A stretch of 20,389 bases of DNA from positions 1-20,389 of the forward strand of contig CAXNAD020000398.1 of the NCBI GenBank assembly GCA_964200185.2. Reading direction: 5' to 3'. The notes under the pieces were generated by a model. It was given only the letters and a program-made list of their open reading frames with translations, was not told where the DNA came from and ran no database searches. This document shows, one piece after another, positions 1-10,455 of this stretch; the first letter of the stretch is position 1; every line of letters starts with the position of its first letter. Source of the stretch: Choristocarpus tenellus KU-1152. Its lineage: Eukaryota; Phaeophyceae. The translations under genes and the position numbers were made by a program.

Positions 1-71
1 GTTGCCTTCGGTGGAGGGTTACTTTAAATGCCCTTTTCCTGATTTTCCCCCAAATGGACCCCCTGGTGTAG

Positions 72-87
72 CCCCCCCCCCCCCCCC
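72..87. repeat. C16 homopolymer run
   Basis: Sixteen consecutive C residues lie inside a C-rich stretch. No gene is associated with it. The exact length is unreliable in assembled sequence. Confidence 0.9.
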
Positions 88-299
88 TCCCAGATACTTT
101 GGGTCAGGTGGGTTCTAAATACATCCAGATTGACAGCCATTTCGAACTCCCCCTAATAATTAATATACTGTATTGCTGCTTCAATTCTATGGGACATTCA
201 ATGCGTTGTTGTTATGAAAACGCAGGTGGGATACATGTACCTCCTTATCTGCTCTAGAAATGACATGCTGGGCCTGGCAAACGCATGAGGTCTCTGTAG

Positions 300-1180
300 C
301 GAACACTAGTTATAGTCCGGTTCAAGTGCTGACGAGCGTGGGCAAGTTCAGAAATACCTCTCTTTCATACCTTCACCATGAATACAAATCACCACAGAAG
401 AGTTTGGCATCTTACCCTAAATCCTTGCATCATGCTGTTTCTCACGGGAATGTTGCATTCTCTCAAGCACCGACCTTTGCAACTCCTCTTGGACCTTATT
501 TGCTCCTACATGAAGCTGCTCATTGATCATAAGTGCAGTATACCGTGAGATGTCAATTGAGCTAACCACACTTGAGGTCGTGGTATGTATGGGGTATCAG
601 ACTAAACATCACTTGATCTAGGCAAGCAAACATTTGCTCACAACGATCCATGCTCAGAGCCCACTACACCCCCATTACATAGTCTGCCCACTCAGAGATG
701 GTGTGCTGTGCCTCATTCAACATTCCCTTTAGAATGTTTATCACCTCATGCATCATGCGCTCAACACAATGAAGTGATGGTCCACACTTGACACCTACCT
801 TAACCTCCTTTACCACCATATTCTTAAGATGTGATACGGTATCACTCACCCACACCTCAGGTACACCCAGGGTTGTACACAACTTCTGCAAGTATGTGTC
901 GTTCTCAATGTGATCTTGGCATTGCATGTTGTAGCAGGCTCCAAATCCATGTGAAGCTGCAAATATCATTCGCCATGACTGAAAAATACTTCAGGCCTTC
1001 AATTTCACCAAATCCTCCTGATAACTCACTTTCTCCCATACAAGGGAGTTCAAGGAAAACATAATCGCAGTAGCTTTGGCATCTAATTTCTTGCCATTAG
1101 GCTTGGGCACACCAACAGTTTTTGGAAAATGCTCAAAATGGGTTACAACTGCGCTTAGGGTTATATTTAATGTTATTTCA
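300..1180 (-). pseudogene. Decayed Ty3/gypsy-type integrase (LTR-retrotransposon relic)
   Basis: Read on the minus strand, this stretch carries the remains of a retrotransposon integrase core, the DDE enzyme that inserts element cDNA into the chromosome. The best part is an open stretch at 969-664 containing GVPEVWVSDTVSHLKN (second catalytic Asp near 842), followed by CVERMMHEVINILKGML, where the Glu matches the catalytic Glu of the family. Upstream, in another frame at about 1070-940, is GLKYFSVMANDICSFTW, whose Asp fits the first catalytic position. Farther downstream, at about 520-350, a run beginning VQEELQRSVLERMQHSREK resembles the charged segment that follows the core. The relic is broken: at least one frameshift lies between the first and second Asp, stops follow the core, and the Asp-to-Glu spacing is 27 positions instead of about 36. 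I see no LTRs and no recognisable reverse transcriptase nearby. The family assignment rests on motif recognition; the outer limits are approximate. Confidence 0.72.
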
Positions 1181-3000
1181 CTGTATTAAAGCGGTCTTCC
1201 CATGATGTACACCTTCCCCCATATTCGTGATCATCATCAGGGATAACAAAGGGACGGGATATCCTCACACCAATGTGCATCACTCCATCTCTATGAAGGG
1301 GCATGTGTTAAAATTTTAACCCACCTCGTGTAGGAGTAGGATTGATGAACACAGGGGTGTTGCTAAGGACAAAATACAAAGCTCTGAAGAATAATATGCA
1401 AAACAGACATAAATAAATTGAAATTCAATACGATAAGACTATAAATAGCTAGTCCTGCAAGTTCAACACAAATTCACCATGCAACTCTAATTTTTCAAGA
1501 TGATGCATGTGCCATTGAATTTACCCCTGAAACATGAATTCCACTATTTATAATTGAGTGTTAGAAACGACCAATTTTAGAGCAAGTCAGTACAAATGTG
1601 AAATGATTATTTTGATTTCAATACATGCCCAATTATTTATGTGCTGTACAACTGTAAACGGATGAGAATGCAAGACCATTGGAACATAGAATACCACAGT
1701 TTCGAAAGACCAATCGCTGGTTGGAATGCCAACTAAAATAACTGCAAGTCCATCATTACTACCTATTCTTAATTGTAGGACCAGTTGGTGATCTTGATCT
1801 GAACACAAAACCTATTGTGGGTGGGTATTACATCTCATGGGACATGGCACAAATCCATAAATTCACCATAGTGTTCCCATGCTGAGCATAATGCATAAAA
1901 CAAAGAGTGTGCACAGGCACATCATCAAGCAGCAGTCTTAGTAGAATGTCTGTGCTACTAAAATACCATATTTGCAAATCCAGACTATTCTGGCGTGGAC
2001 CTGTGTAGTGTGCAATCTATGGCGACAGACGGAAATTTAGACGTGATGCCATTTCAAACATCTGGAATAGATTCAAAGCAACTCTGTTACCTCTTTTTCA
2101 TGCTGTGAAACCTCAAGAACTAAGTACTTTAGAACACCCCACAGTCTGTCTGCTAAATCATGCTATACAATCAGCAATTGGAAATTAGTTAAAGCTCTTG
2201 TCAAAATGACCTATCAAAATACCTCAAGGCTGGATTGGATGTTTGTAATTGAAGCCCTATCAGGGCTTAGAAATGTCGGATGCACAAACTAGTGCAACCT
2301 TTCACAATCACATGTGGTGGTGAAATCAACTACTATTTGATTGCACAACCAATTTGTCATACAAGTGCTCACAGCACTTGTTCATCCCACTATGTGCTCA
2401 AAGCAAGGGAGTGTATTTTGCACTATTCCTGACAGAGCAAAGCAATGCCATAAACTTATATAAGAGACTACCCTGTTACCATGTAGTGGGACGGGATACC
2501 ATTTTTACCAGGTCAATATAAAGATGGGTAATTCAAGATCGGATTTCACTCATGGCGTGACTCCCCTTCATTAAACGTACCGGGTGAACACGAAAAACAA
2601 ATCTTAACAAAGCAATGGCACTAACCTGGATATCTCTCGCTATATGAACCAACTGTACTGTTCTTACACGGTAAACATGCTTCCTATACTTGAGAAACGA
2701 ACTTGCAAGTTCATAAATCCCATCATCTGCACCAAATCAATCAACAGTTTAGTGGCGTGCTTTAACTCAGAGTAAATATTGCAAGTCATAGTTGTTTACT
2801 CAATTGCAATCGGTCAATAGAAAGACAACAAATCAGTCACACACAGGCAATGCAAAACCCCTACCTCGAGGAATATATCAATATTACCCATTTCGAGACA
2901 AAACATTCAATGTGCCTCAGCACAATCAGGTAAAGAAAGTGGACAGAGAGAAATATTATGTTAATTCAAGAAAAATATCTTTATTGCACTACACCGTATC
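1181..3000. other. AT-rich stretch with no recognisable gene
   Basis: Only short open frames without family motifs occur here, in DNA with many stops in all frames. Reverse transcriptase or RNase H of the neighbouring integrase relic would be expected on the minus strand at these positions, but I could not recognise any. Confidence 0.6.
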
Positions 3001-3708
3001 TGGTTAAACAGAGAATCAACGAGTTTCTCCTACCAGAATACATCATTGGCATCAAGCACAGATGCTAAGAAAAAAGCGAATTGTCCGTCCACCAAAACCA
3101 AATTGCATTGCTTACTTGACACCAGGGTTGTACATTCCTCCATCATGCACAGGTTCTTCCAGCTTAATGACTCAGGTATGCTCCAATGCTCCCCAAAGTT
3201 GGTATTGGGCACCCCCGAAACCCCAACCATGCATTCTGAGGAGTCGCCATGCCACCTGGATCCCACGTGTAGTTGGTATGAGGCTCGACCATACATGATC
3301 CATCTGAGCTTCAATTGTCCACAATCTACCCTTGGAGATGCCTATGAATATCCTCTCCAGTCCCAGATTTGGCAAGGGAGCAAATGGTGAGACAAAGGGT
3401 CCAACCTTGAATGACTTTTGAATATGCCATGGGGTCCCCTCCCCTGCTTAAGCATGGGAAGTTCCATGCCTAGTGGTCAACGATGAACACCTTGCAGGTG
3501 CTTCTTGTACCACCTTCTTGCTCCTGCAAAGAGCAAGGTGATACACAGGGGCTATAAAGAGGTCTTATTCTTTGGCAACATGCCACAGCATCACCTCGCT
3601 TGATGAGGCTTGTGAAGCTCCACTTCCCCAGTCTCGGCACTCTTGCTTAGACAGCCATTGCAAACCACGTGCCTCATCAGGATGCCTTCCATGTCAGAAT
3701 AATCAAGG
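3001..3708. other. GC-richer stretch with overlapping unassigned open frames
   Basis: Several overlapping open frames of 60-114 codons occur on both strands, for example 3046-3390 plus and 3314-3030 minus. None has a motif I recognise. Higher GC than the flanks lowers the chance stop frequency, which could explain them. The minus strand has scattered stops between otherwise protein-like segments, so an old mobile-element coding region is possible but unproven. Confidence 0.4.
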
Positions 3709-3719
3709 TCTGCCATAAC

Positions 3720-4105
3720 GGCAAGCACCTTGGAAGAAGCAACGCCTCCATACCATGGTTGGTCGCTCGACTCCTTCTCCCTCGGAGGTTGGAGGCTTTT
3801 AGCTCAAACCCTTTCACAGCGAGCAGAGGGGCATCGAAGTCTGCTATCACGGCAAGCACCTTGATACTAGCAAGGCACTCCCAATCCAGAGATTGCCTGC
3901 TTGGCTCCCCCTTTGGGAGTTGGAGGCTGGACTCTTAACCCTTTTGCAGGTGATTAGAGGGTCATTTTACGGGCAAGTGGAGGGTCATGGAAGTGTAACA
4001 TCATGGCAAGCACCTCAGATGTAGCTGCTCCTTTCCATTGAGGTGGAGGCTTCACTCCTGCTCTTGCTGATGTATTGCCCCCTTTGTTGGCAGGTACGGT
4101 GGCTG
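3720..4105. repeat. Degenerate tandem repeat, three copies of about 130-154 bp
   Basis: The motif GGCAAGCACC starts at 3720, 3851 and 4005, giving spacings of 131 and 154 bases. Each copy is followed by a similar block: a gGAGnTTGGAGGCT-like segment, and in copies 1 and 2 also AACCCTTT. The longer second spacing includes a short extra segment (about 3970-3993) that looks like an internal partial duplication. On the minus strand each copy reads as a related peptide with a core like KVLAVIADFD, interrupted by stops in some copies. I do not recognise the sequence. Confidence 0.6.
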
Positions 4106-4168
4106 CTTGGTCGCTTCATAAGTAAGAATGTTCGCAGGTTCAATCAATGGGCATGTCCCCTCAAGTGT

Positions 4169-4182
4169 GGGTTAGGGTTAGG
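4169..4182 (+). repeat. Short TTAGGG-type telomeric motif
   Basis: GGGTTAGGGTTAGG is two and a bit units of the TTAGGG telomere repeat. It is short enough to be chance, but a second telomeric motif lies near 14254 in the opposite orientation. Confidence 0.5.
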
Positions 4183-4411
4183 TGCTTGCTACAGATCTAT
4201 CTGGCAGAGGTTTGGTCACAGCTGCAGCTCCAGCTGCATTGCCTCGATTGTCTCCATCCTCTTGAGCAAGGATCAGCTTGATAGTAATAACGCCTGTTGT
4301 CCATGGATTATTGGCTCCTCATCTTCCTGTGCAACCCCTGGATAGAGGTGGATCCATGGGAGGCTGACATGAAAGGCAACAACAAAGAGGACACCACCTG
4401 AAGACTGTGAG

Positions 4412-4656
4412 CAAAACCAAACGTGAGGTTCCCCGGTATTGACCATTTTGCATTTTAAGACAGTTTTTCAATCTTTTGCAATTCACCCATATCTGTGGAT
4501 GAAGTGTTAAGTTGGACTTGAGAGCATCGGTTTCTCTATTGTTAGAGACTTTTTGATAGAATCTAGAAATATGCTGTACGCATTTGTAAATTAAAGGCGG
4601 TTTTTGCACAGCATCCTTAAAATGCAATTTTGGGTACCTCTCAGTTACTTTGACTG
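4412..4656. mobile_element. MITE-like inverted-repeat element, copy A
   Basis: About 245 bases with degenerate terminal inverted repeats. The left end reads CCAAACGTGAGGTTCC; the right end reads GGTACCTCTCAGTTACTTTG. The interior aligns by eye with copy B at 5369-5622: both have TTTTTCAATCTTTTGCAATT and GTTGGACTTGAGAGCA at matching positions. There is no coding capacity for a transposase, so it would be a non-autonomous DNA element. No convincing target-site duplication was seen. Confidence 0.68.
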
Positions 4657-5368
4657 TTGCAGTTACAATGGGAGCGTTCATATACTCATAGACATACATA
4701 AATGAACTAAAATATAGTTGTAATGAATGTTAACATAAATGTATCTCATTCCATAATACTCCTTTTTTCTTGACAACTCTTGTATCCCTCATTTTTTTAC
4801 AAATATACACCCATGTACAAGTCCCTCAGACATGATATCAAAGTATGTCTAGTACACCTGTAGTTAGGAAACAGTATGCCAATGGAGAATGTATCTAAAA
4901 AGATGACGCCTTTGTTGGGATCCCTTTACAGCATGGAGGCCTTGCTGCCTCACAATTCAGCATGATGCTCAGCGCTGGACCAAACAGAGCATACCTTGCC
5001 GTGTGTGGTTAATGCAAAATGCAATTAATATCATCGAAAATTTCGAGCCAATTAAACTCTTTGTACTGATAGGTTATTCGATTCACCACAGTCTAAAAAA
5101 ACTATAATACCATAATCATTACCACACCTATCACTGCGTTCAAAATATGCTCTCACACTACAGCAGGAAAGGAACAACCAACTGACTGAGAGAACAAAGG
5201 AAGACCTCTGGTAAAGCACCGCCGGTCACCTACCCAATCGTCACCCTTTCTCTACAACTGACTACTTATCAACACATACAGATCTATGTGTTTGTTCTCT
5301 AGTACTACATCCTGCCATTATCTAAAGCTCACTCTAGAGTGTGCACTTTGATGTACTTGTCACTTTTT
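4657..5368. other. Intergenic stretch with no recognisable gene
   Basis: AT-rich sequence between two MITE-like copies. A frame of roughly 36 codons on the plus strand at about 4902-5010 is open and fairly protein-like, but has no initiator, splice context or family motif that I can identify. Confidence 0.55.
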
Positions 5369-5622
5369 AGTCAAGTAAACGAGAGGTACCAGGGTTTTGA
5401 CCAATTTGCATTTGAAGCCTGTTTTTCAATCTTTTGCAATTAGCCTATATTTCCATCGATGGTCAGAGTTGGACTTGAGAGCAATTATTTCTCTAGTGTT
5501 GAAGCCTTTGCGACACATTTCAGAAAATGTTCTGTGTGCACTAGAAAAAAAAGTGGAACTTCGCACATCTTTGTCAGCTAACCTAAAATGTAACTCTGGG
5601 TAACTCTCATTTACTTTGACTC
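5369..5622. mobile_element. MITE-like inverted-repeat element, copy B
   Basis: This is the best-preserved copy, about 254 bases. The left end AGTCAAGTAAACGAGAGG and the right end ending in TCTCATTTACTTTGACT are near-perfect inverted repeats of about 22 bases. The interior shares GTTGGACTTGAGAGCA and CATTTCAGAAAAT with the other copies. The one open frame inside (5397-5603) simply runs through the element and does not resemble a transposase. Confidence 0.75.
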
Positions 5623-8039
5623 TTTACTTCTAGGTTGAGTGTAATTGCCTTACCTCCCAACAACAAGATTGAAGCCACTAACAAGGCCAGGCTAACTCTA
5701 ACCGCCTAATTATTGTTATTCTGGACTATGTAAATCTATAAAGGCAATGTCACTTCTAGAATGGGGATACTACAAACGGTCAATGCCCAAGGGAAGTCGG
5801 AGGTGGGCAGCCCATGGGAGAGTTTCTACTGGGGTGGCATGATTTTCGACGTAGCATGTGTCTGGAGAACCATTTGGAACAAGTTAGAAGTTCTCCCAAA
5901 TTCTACTCGTGTGGATATAATCTTCTAAATATCTTTGAAGGGAGGAATAAGCATGTGGGATGGCGACTATAGGATTCCTTGTGAGAATTGGGTCAAATGA
6001 AACTTCAACTCCCACTATCAGTCCACTAAAACACTGTGGGGAGGAGGGAGTAAACGGTCACTGATAGGCATCAATACAACTAATCTCTTCTCGAGGAGTG
6101 TGTACGGCATAATTCATGCCGTGTATTCATGTACTTCACTTTGATTTACAGTATTGTGTTACCTTCCCACAATACTCTACATGCAGGCGTAGGGCTAATA
6201 GATCATTTCACCAAATTATATCAAAAAGTAGGCAAACTTACCCCAAATTATCCACAATAATTCGGGATCAAATCAGAAGGGTGATGCCACAACCACAGCG
6301 CACCACTTCAATCTCCTAAAGCACAACAAACATGCCCTTGAAACATATAATACACTTGAGGGATATATCATTATATTAAAATGCATAATTTGCAGAAGCA
6401 AATACAGCACTCACACACCCAACATATGCTTCGAACAAGATACATATATGCTCTAGACATGAAATGACCACAACATGTAATTACTTCACCAGAGTTTGGC
6501 CACACAAATATTTTATGCAATGTCACTCCTACAAAAACACACTCTAAAAAAACCTTGAGCAGTACTACCATAGTTGTAAGTACTAGTACCATTTCAAATA
6601 CTGCTCCAGACACAACGAAAATACAAACTCATAGGAGTTGGGCTCCAACGGAGACCCCATAACTTTGTGGCGATGCCTTTTCAACAGAAACCTTACGGCA
6701 GTTTTCCTCGTCACACCAAACTGGGCCCAGCCCATCTGGGTCTTACATATATTTAGATCAAGCCAAAGCATATCAGAGTGTTTGCACAAAATCTTGTGTG
6801 TTCCAAATCGAAGTATACCTGAATAAGTTGGAAACATCATTGAAAGTGCAAGTATTTTCAACCATGGTACTGATTTCTCCATACACACACAAGAAATTCA
6901 AACAAGGGTTACAAGAAAACACCTTCCTATTGGAAAACAATCCCAATAGGATGTAAATCACGAAATATCGAGGGCAGGACAGGAGAGTCCAGCAGCCAGG
7001 AACAGGGTGGGGTTGCAATATGACCAAAACCTGTTTTTAAGCAGGCATGGACATGCATCTTTGCATGCACATTAGTATGCATTCGTTGAAGATCACAACT
7101 ATATCAAATATTGATATTTGTGACATGAACAATTCGAAAAACAGCTTTTTGTTGGTATAGTGCACATACAATAATTGGCGAAGATGGTATAGCAGTAGGT
7201 TTACATAGGCAGAACGAAAGGAAGCTGTAGTCCTTATCATTATCACAAAAAATAATTTGATCACACATCAGTCCCTCCTCAGTACAAAAGAAACTACTAC
7301 AGAATGGATTTCAGTCTGAAAACTCCCATTACACTTGCTATGATACACAGAAGATATCCACAACATCAAAACTGACAATACTATTGATAACAGAACTCCA
7401 CAACCAACAGCAGAGTGTTCTTAAATTTTCAAAAAGGGCACACAGTGATTAACTTCAAACTTCACAAAATACACAATGCAATAACAAAAAACATCAACTG
7501 CGCATCCCCCGTCAGCATGAGCAACCTGGAGATCTCAATTAGTCACAAATGCAAAGTCATTTGAAGAACTAAACTTCACAGCTCAAAGGAAATATAAATT
7601 TCAACCTTCTTTAACCAGTTTCCACGCAGCATACAGGACAAATGCAACAATTTAATGCACAATTATCCTCACCAAGTCTAAGAAATCCCTGCCAGATGCA
7701 GTAGATGTTTATCTCGTAAAGGAACAGCTCAATGGGAGATTCTGAGTAGCAAACCTAGGTCAAGAATTCCTTTTTAGCACCAAAGTGTCAAGGTATGGGG
7801 AAGTGCTTTACTTAAAAACGAGTCCAGAAAAGCCTACACGTAATAATTAATAGGTATACATACTGCTGCACTCAAGAATGCCAAAAGGTGCTTAAAATAC
7901 TTCAAACTTTGAGCAACTGATGAGACACAGATTTATAGCAGGCACTGTACGTCCCTCACAAGCCAAATGAACGATAGCAACGGAGTGGGTGTGGCCCTGC
8001 ACATGCACATGCACGAGTGTGTACCTAACCTGTGCAATG
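5623..8039. other. Long stretch with no gene I can identify
   Basis: The sequence is mostly AT-rich. The longest unexplained open frame is on the minus strand at 6888-6583 (101 codons). Its middle part, with GVTRKTAVRFLLKRHRHKV, is basic and protein-like, but I do not recognise it and cannot place splice sites around it. A 56-codon plus frame at about 5761-5928, containing FYWGGMIFDV, is also unassigned. Part of the lower-coordinate side next to 8040 is probably the 3' untranslated region of the calmodulin-like gene. Confidence 0.5.
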
Positions 8040-10016
8040 TTAAACTTGCTTTCCTTCCTTGGAGTCTACTCCCTCGCTGTACATAAATGCAATAAACCTG
8101 CCAGGCATACATGAGCATGACTAGGATGTTGGCAGTGAATGGCCCAGTTGGAAAGAAAAGATGGATGATGCACAAAGTGGGAGTCAAAGACAGTTTGCAC
8201 TGTAATGCCATTACAGTTTGCAAAAAGAGTTACAGAGTTACATGCTACATTTGCATACTCAACTATGTAGAGCAGAAGAAAGTAGGGCCCCAGAGCATGA
8301 CAACGTCCTGATTTCACAAGAAAATTTTTCTGACACAATACGAGGGAGTCACAATGGGTTGGTATAATGTTATATTGTGTATCACCATTAATAAGAATAG
8401 CTCAATATTAACACCCTCTGGTACGTCCACGGTCAACCTACATTTATATAGATACAATTATGCATCCCTGGCATGGAAGATAATGGCAGCCTCTAGTGGA
8501 GGGGAAGCAACTATTCCAATGTCACAATGAGAGAACCTGCTAGTGTTGGATACTGGGTGTTTTCTCATGCAACAGATGGTGGGGTTTGCCTCTCGTAATC
8601 ACTCCAACGGCAGCAAGAAGTTAAAAAGAACAAAACATTATGACAAAAGATCAACTACTGCAATGAAGTAAGACATTAAAGTACACAGATATAGGTGTCC
8701 CTTCTCCCCTCTTCCCCCCCTCAACATGTCACTCTATACACAAGGTACCAGCACACAATAATGATAGGGTATCATCTTGTATACTATTCCATTTACAAGG
8801 ATGCCAAACCCCAAGTTTAATTCACAAATAAATCCATTAGGGGTAAGGCTCTGCTACACAATTGCATGAATGCATTTGTGTGTGTGTTTGTGTATGTGCT
8901 ATACAAATCTAGGTGGCGCACATAGGAAGTGCTGCAGGGGGTACAATGGGGCACTAGGAAGCAGTGGAGTCAGAGATGGGGGCAACTTAAATAGAGGTTA
9001 TGGTTGTGACGTACTCACTCTTCAGTGCTGACAACACCATCATGGTTCTTGTCAGCCTCTTTCACCAGCAAAGCAATCTCTTCATCTGACAGTGTGTCAC
9101 CCAGACCTCGCATGGTCTGTGCCAACTCTTCTGGCGTGATCTACCAATTAAAGAGAGAGGAATGTGTATGGGTTAAGGTACGTGGGAAGACAGGTTATAC
9201 CACCTGGCCGTCAATTCAACCCAGTGGATGAGTGTCCCTAGTGCATGTAAACTTGAAAATGAAACGATGCTTGATGCTCCTGAAGTCACTGCTCTTATTG
9301 ATGCTGGTTCCAGAAATCACCAAGAGGATTTCATTGTAAGGGAAGATGGGGGCAGCAATTACACACTATCTGCACACTCCCTATTATATCTAACCACAAC
9401 AAGGTTTCCAAATCCCACCCTTGTTTTTCCTGACTGAGAGAGGAAAACCAAACACCTGAGACTGACAAACTTGAAGATACAAAAATTTCACTATGCCATG
9501 GAATCATGCAGGGTCACAGCATACCTCTCCATCACCGTTCTTGTCAAAGAAATTAAACGCCTCCTTGATCTCCATCTCACGATCAGTTTCGACATCCCCC
9601 GCTAACATCATGTTGACAAACTCGTCGAAGGTGAGCACACCGTCTTTATTTTCGTCAACCTTCAAAGTAATAGTACAATCAACAGATGAGACCGAAATTC
9701 AAAAGGCGAACTTTATACTAGACAAGAGATAGGCAACCTTGAGCATAGAGGGTTAGAGAATGCTTTTTGGTGAACATTTCATGCGATTGCATGTACCAAT
9801 GGTCTACAAGTTTGGGCGCACTACTGTAGGCCTGTTCTCCGCCGTATGGTTCACCTTGCTGATCATTTCTTCTAGCTGCCTACTAGTGGGAGAGTACCCC
9901 AGAGAGCGCAACACCACTCGTAGCTCATTTTGGTCAATTGTCCCATCACCATTTTTGTCGAAAATATTGAACGACTCCTGATACTCCTCCCTTTCCTCTT
10001 CTGTGAGGTTCCGCAT
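8040..10016 (-). CDS. Calmodulin-like calcium-binding protein, four EF-hands (4 exons)
   Basis: Predicted Ca2+ sensor of 158 residues in the calmodulin/centrin group. Exons on the minus strand are 10016-9855, 9659-9525, 9140-9019 and 8097-8040 (stop TAA at 8042-8040). Introns are 195, 384 and 921 bases, all GT-AG. Four canonical 12-residue loops are present: DKNGDGTIDQNE (20-31), DENKDGVLTFDE (56-67), DKNGDGEITPEE (93-104) and DKNHDGVVSTEE (129-140), each with acidic residues at 1, 5 and 12. The start ATG follows an in-frame TGA 27 bases upstream. The last exon supplies FIAFM, the exiting helix of EF-hand 4, plus a charged tail ending GKQV. It is the least certain exon, but donor GTGAGT at 9018 and acceptor CAG at 8098 agree in phase. 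If that intron were retained, a TGA at 9017 would end the protein at residue 140. It differs too much from calmodulin (MRNLTEEEREEY start, longer tail) to be called calmodulin itself. Confidence 0.85.
8098..9018 (-). other. Last intron of the calmodulin-like gene (921 bp)
   Basis: The donor GTGAGT reads down from 9018 and the acceptor CAG ends at 8098 on the minus strand. This intron is much longer than the gene's other two. It holds C-rich and GT-rich simple sequence (about 8700-8720 and 8876-8898), and no other coding signal that I can see. If the final exon is wrong, this would instead be 3' untranslated region. Confidence 0.6.
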
Positions 10017-10455
10017 GGTAGTGTTCCTGTGTTTATATCTTCACTCATATTAGACACGAAAGGTAACCTCAGTTTCCAAGTGTTTGTCAATGTTCGCCAC
10101 GTGTGTCATGATAATATAACAAGATTGGCTCAACAAGCGCAAAGGAAAAATCAACCATTCCATTAAGATTCAATAACTTTCATCGGCGATAACTATGGAT
10201 GTGAATTGTGGAACCTCCAACTTACCAACCACGTCGATGAGATGGATGGGTTGTCAGGACTCCAGACCTCTTCGAGGGTTGGTTGGGATCTGAGCGTGTT
10301 TCGGGAATGTTCGAGAAATGAGGTAAGTTGATGTTGTGTGGAGTGAGTGTATTACTTCAAAGGCGTGTGTGTCGGCACTAAGTCTCGTTATCTATTTTGG
10401 AATGGTTTGTGTTGGTTAATGTGATGAAAACTGGATGATCATTGGGTCTGATCAC
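10017..10455. promoter_or_regulatory. Shared divergent promoter and 5' leader interval
   Basis: These 439 bases separate the start codons of two divergently transcribed genes, so both promoters should lie here. Strong splice donors point outwards on each strand. GTAAGTTGG on the minus strand starts at 10225 and could splice to the AG at 10028-10027, just upstream of the calmodulin-like ATG. GGTAAGTTGATG on the plus strand starts at 10322 and could define a spliced leader for the oxygenase, though no good acceptor is visible before its ATG. I see no convincing TATA box. Promoter function is inferred from position only. Confidence 0.5.

Noticed and set aside
3400-3720. Minus-strand run containing ARRWYKKHLQGV, reminiscent of a retrotransposon gag core.
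   Set aside because: Stops interrupt the frame repeatedly, only a few residues match, and the neighbouring zinc-knuckle or protease motifs are absent.
4319-4699. A 126-codon minus-strand open frame.
   Set aside because: Most of it is the reverse strand of MITE-like copy A, so it is repeat sequence rather than a gene.
4902-5010. A short protein-like plus-strand frame containing HGGLAASQF.
   Set aside because: It is too short, starts after a stop without an initiator or clear acceptor, and matches no family I know.
8876-8898. A GT-rich run as a possible regulatory Z-DNA element.
   Set aside because: It is a short, imperfect microsatellite within an intron, with no other supporting signal.
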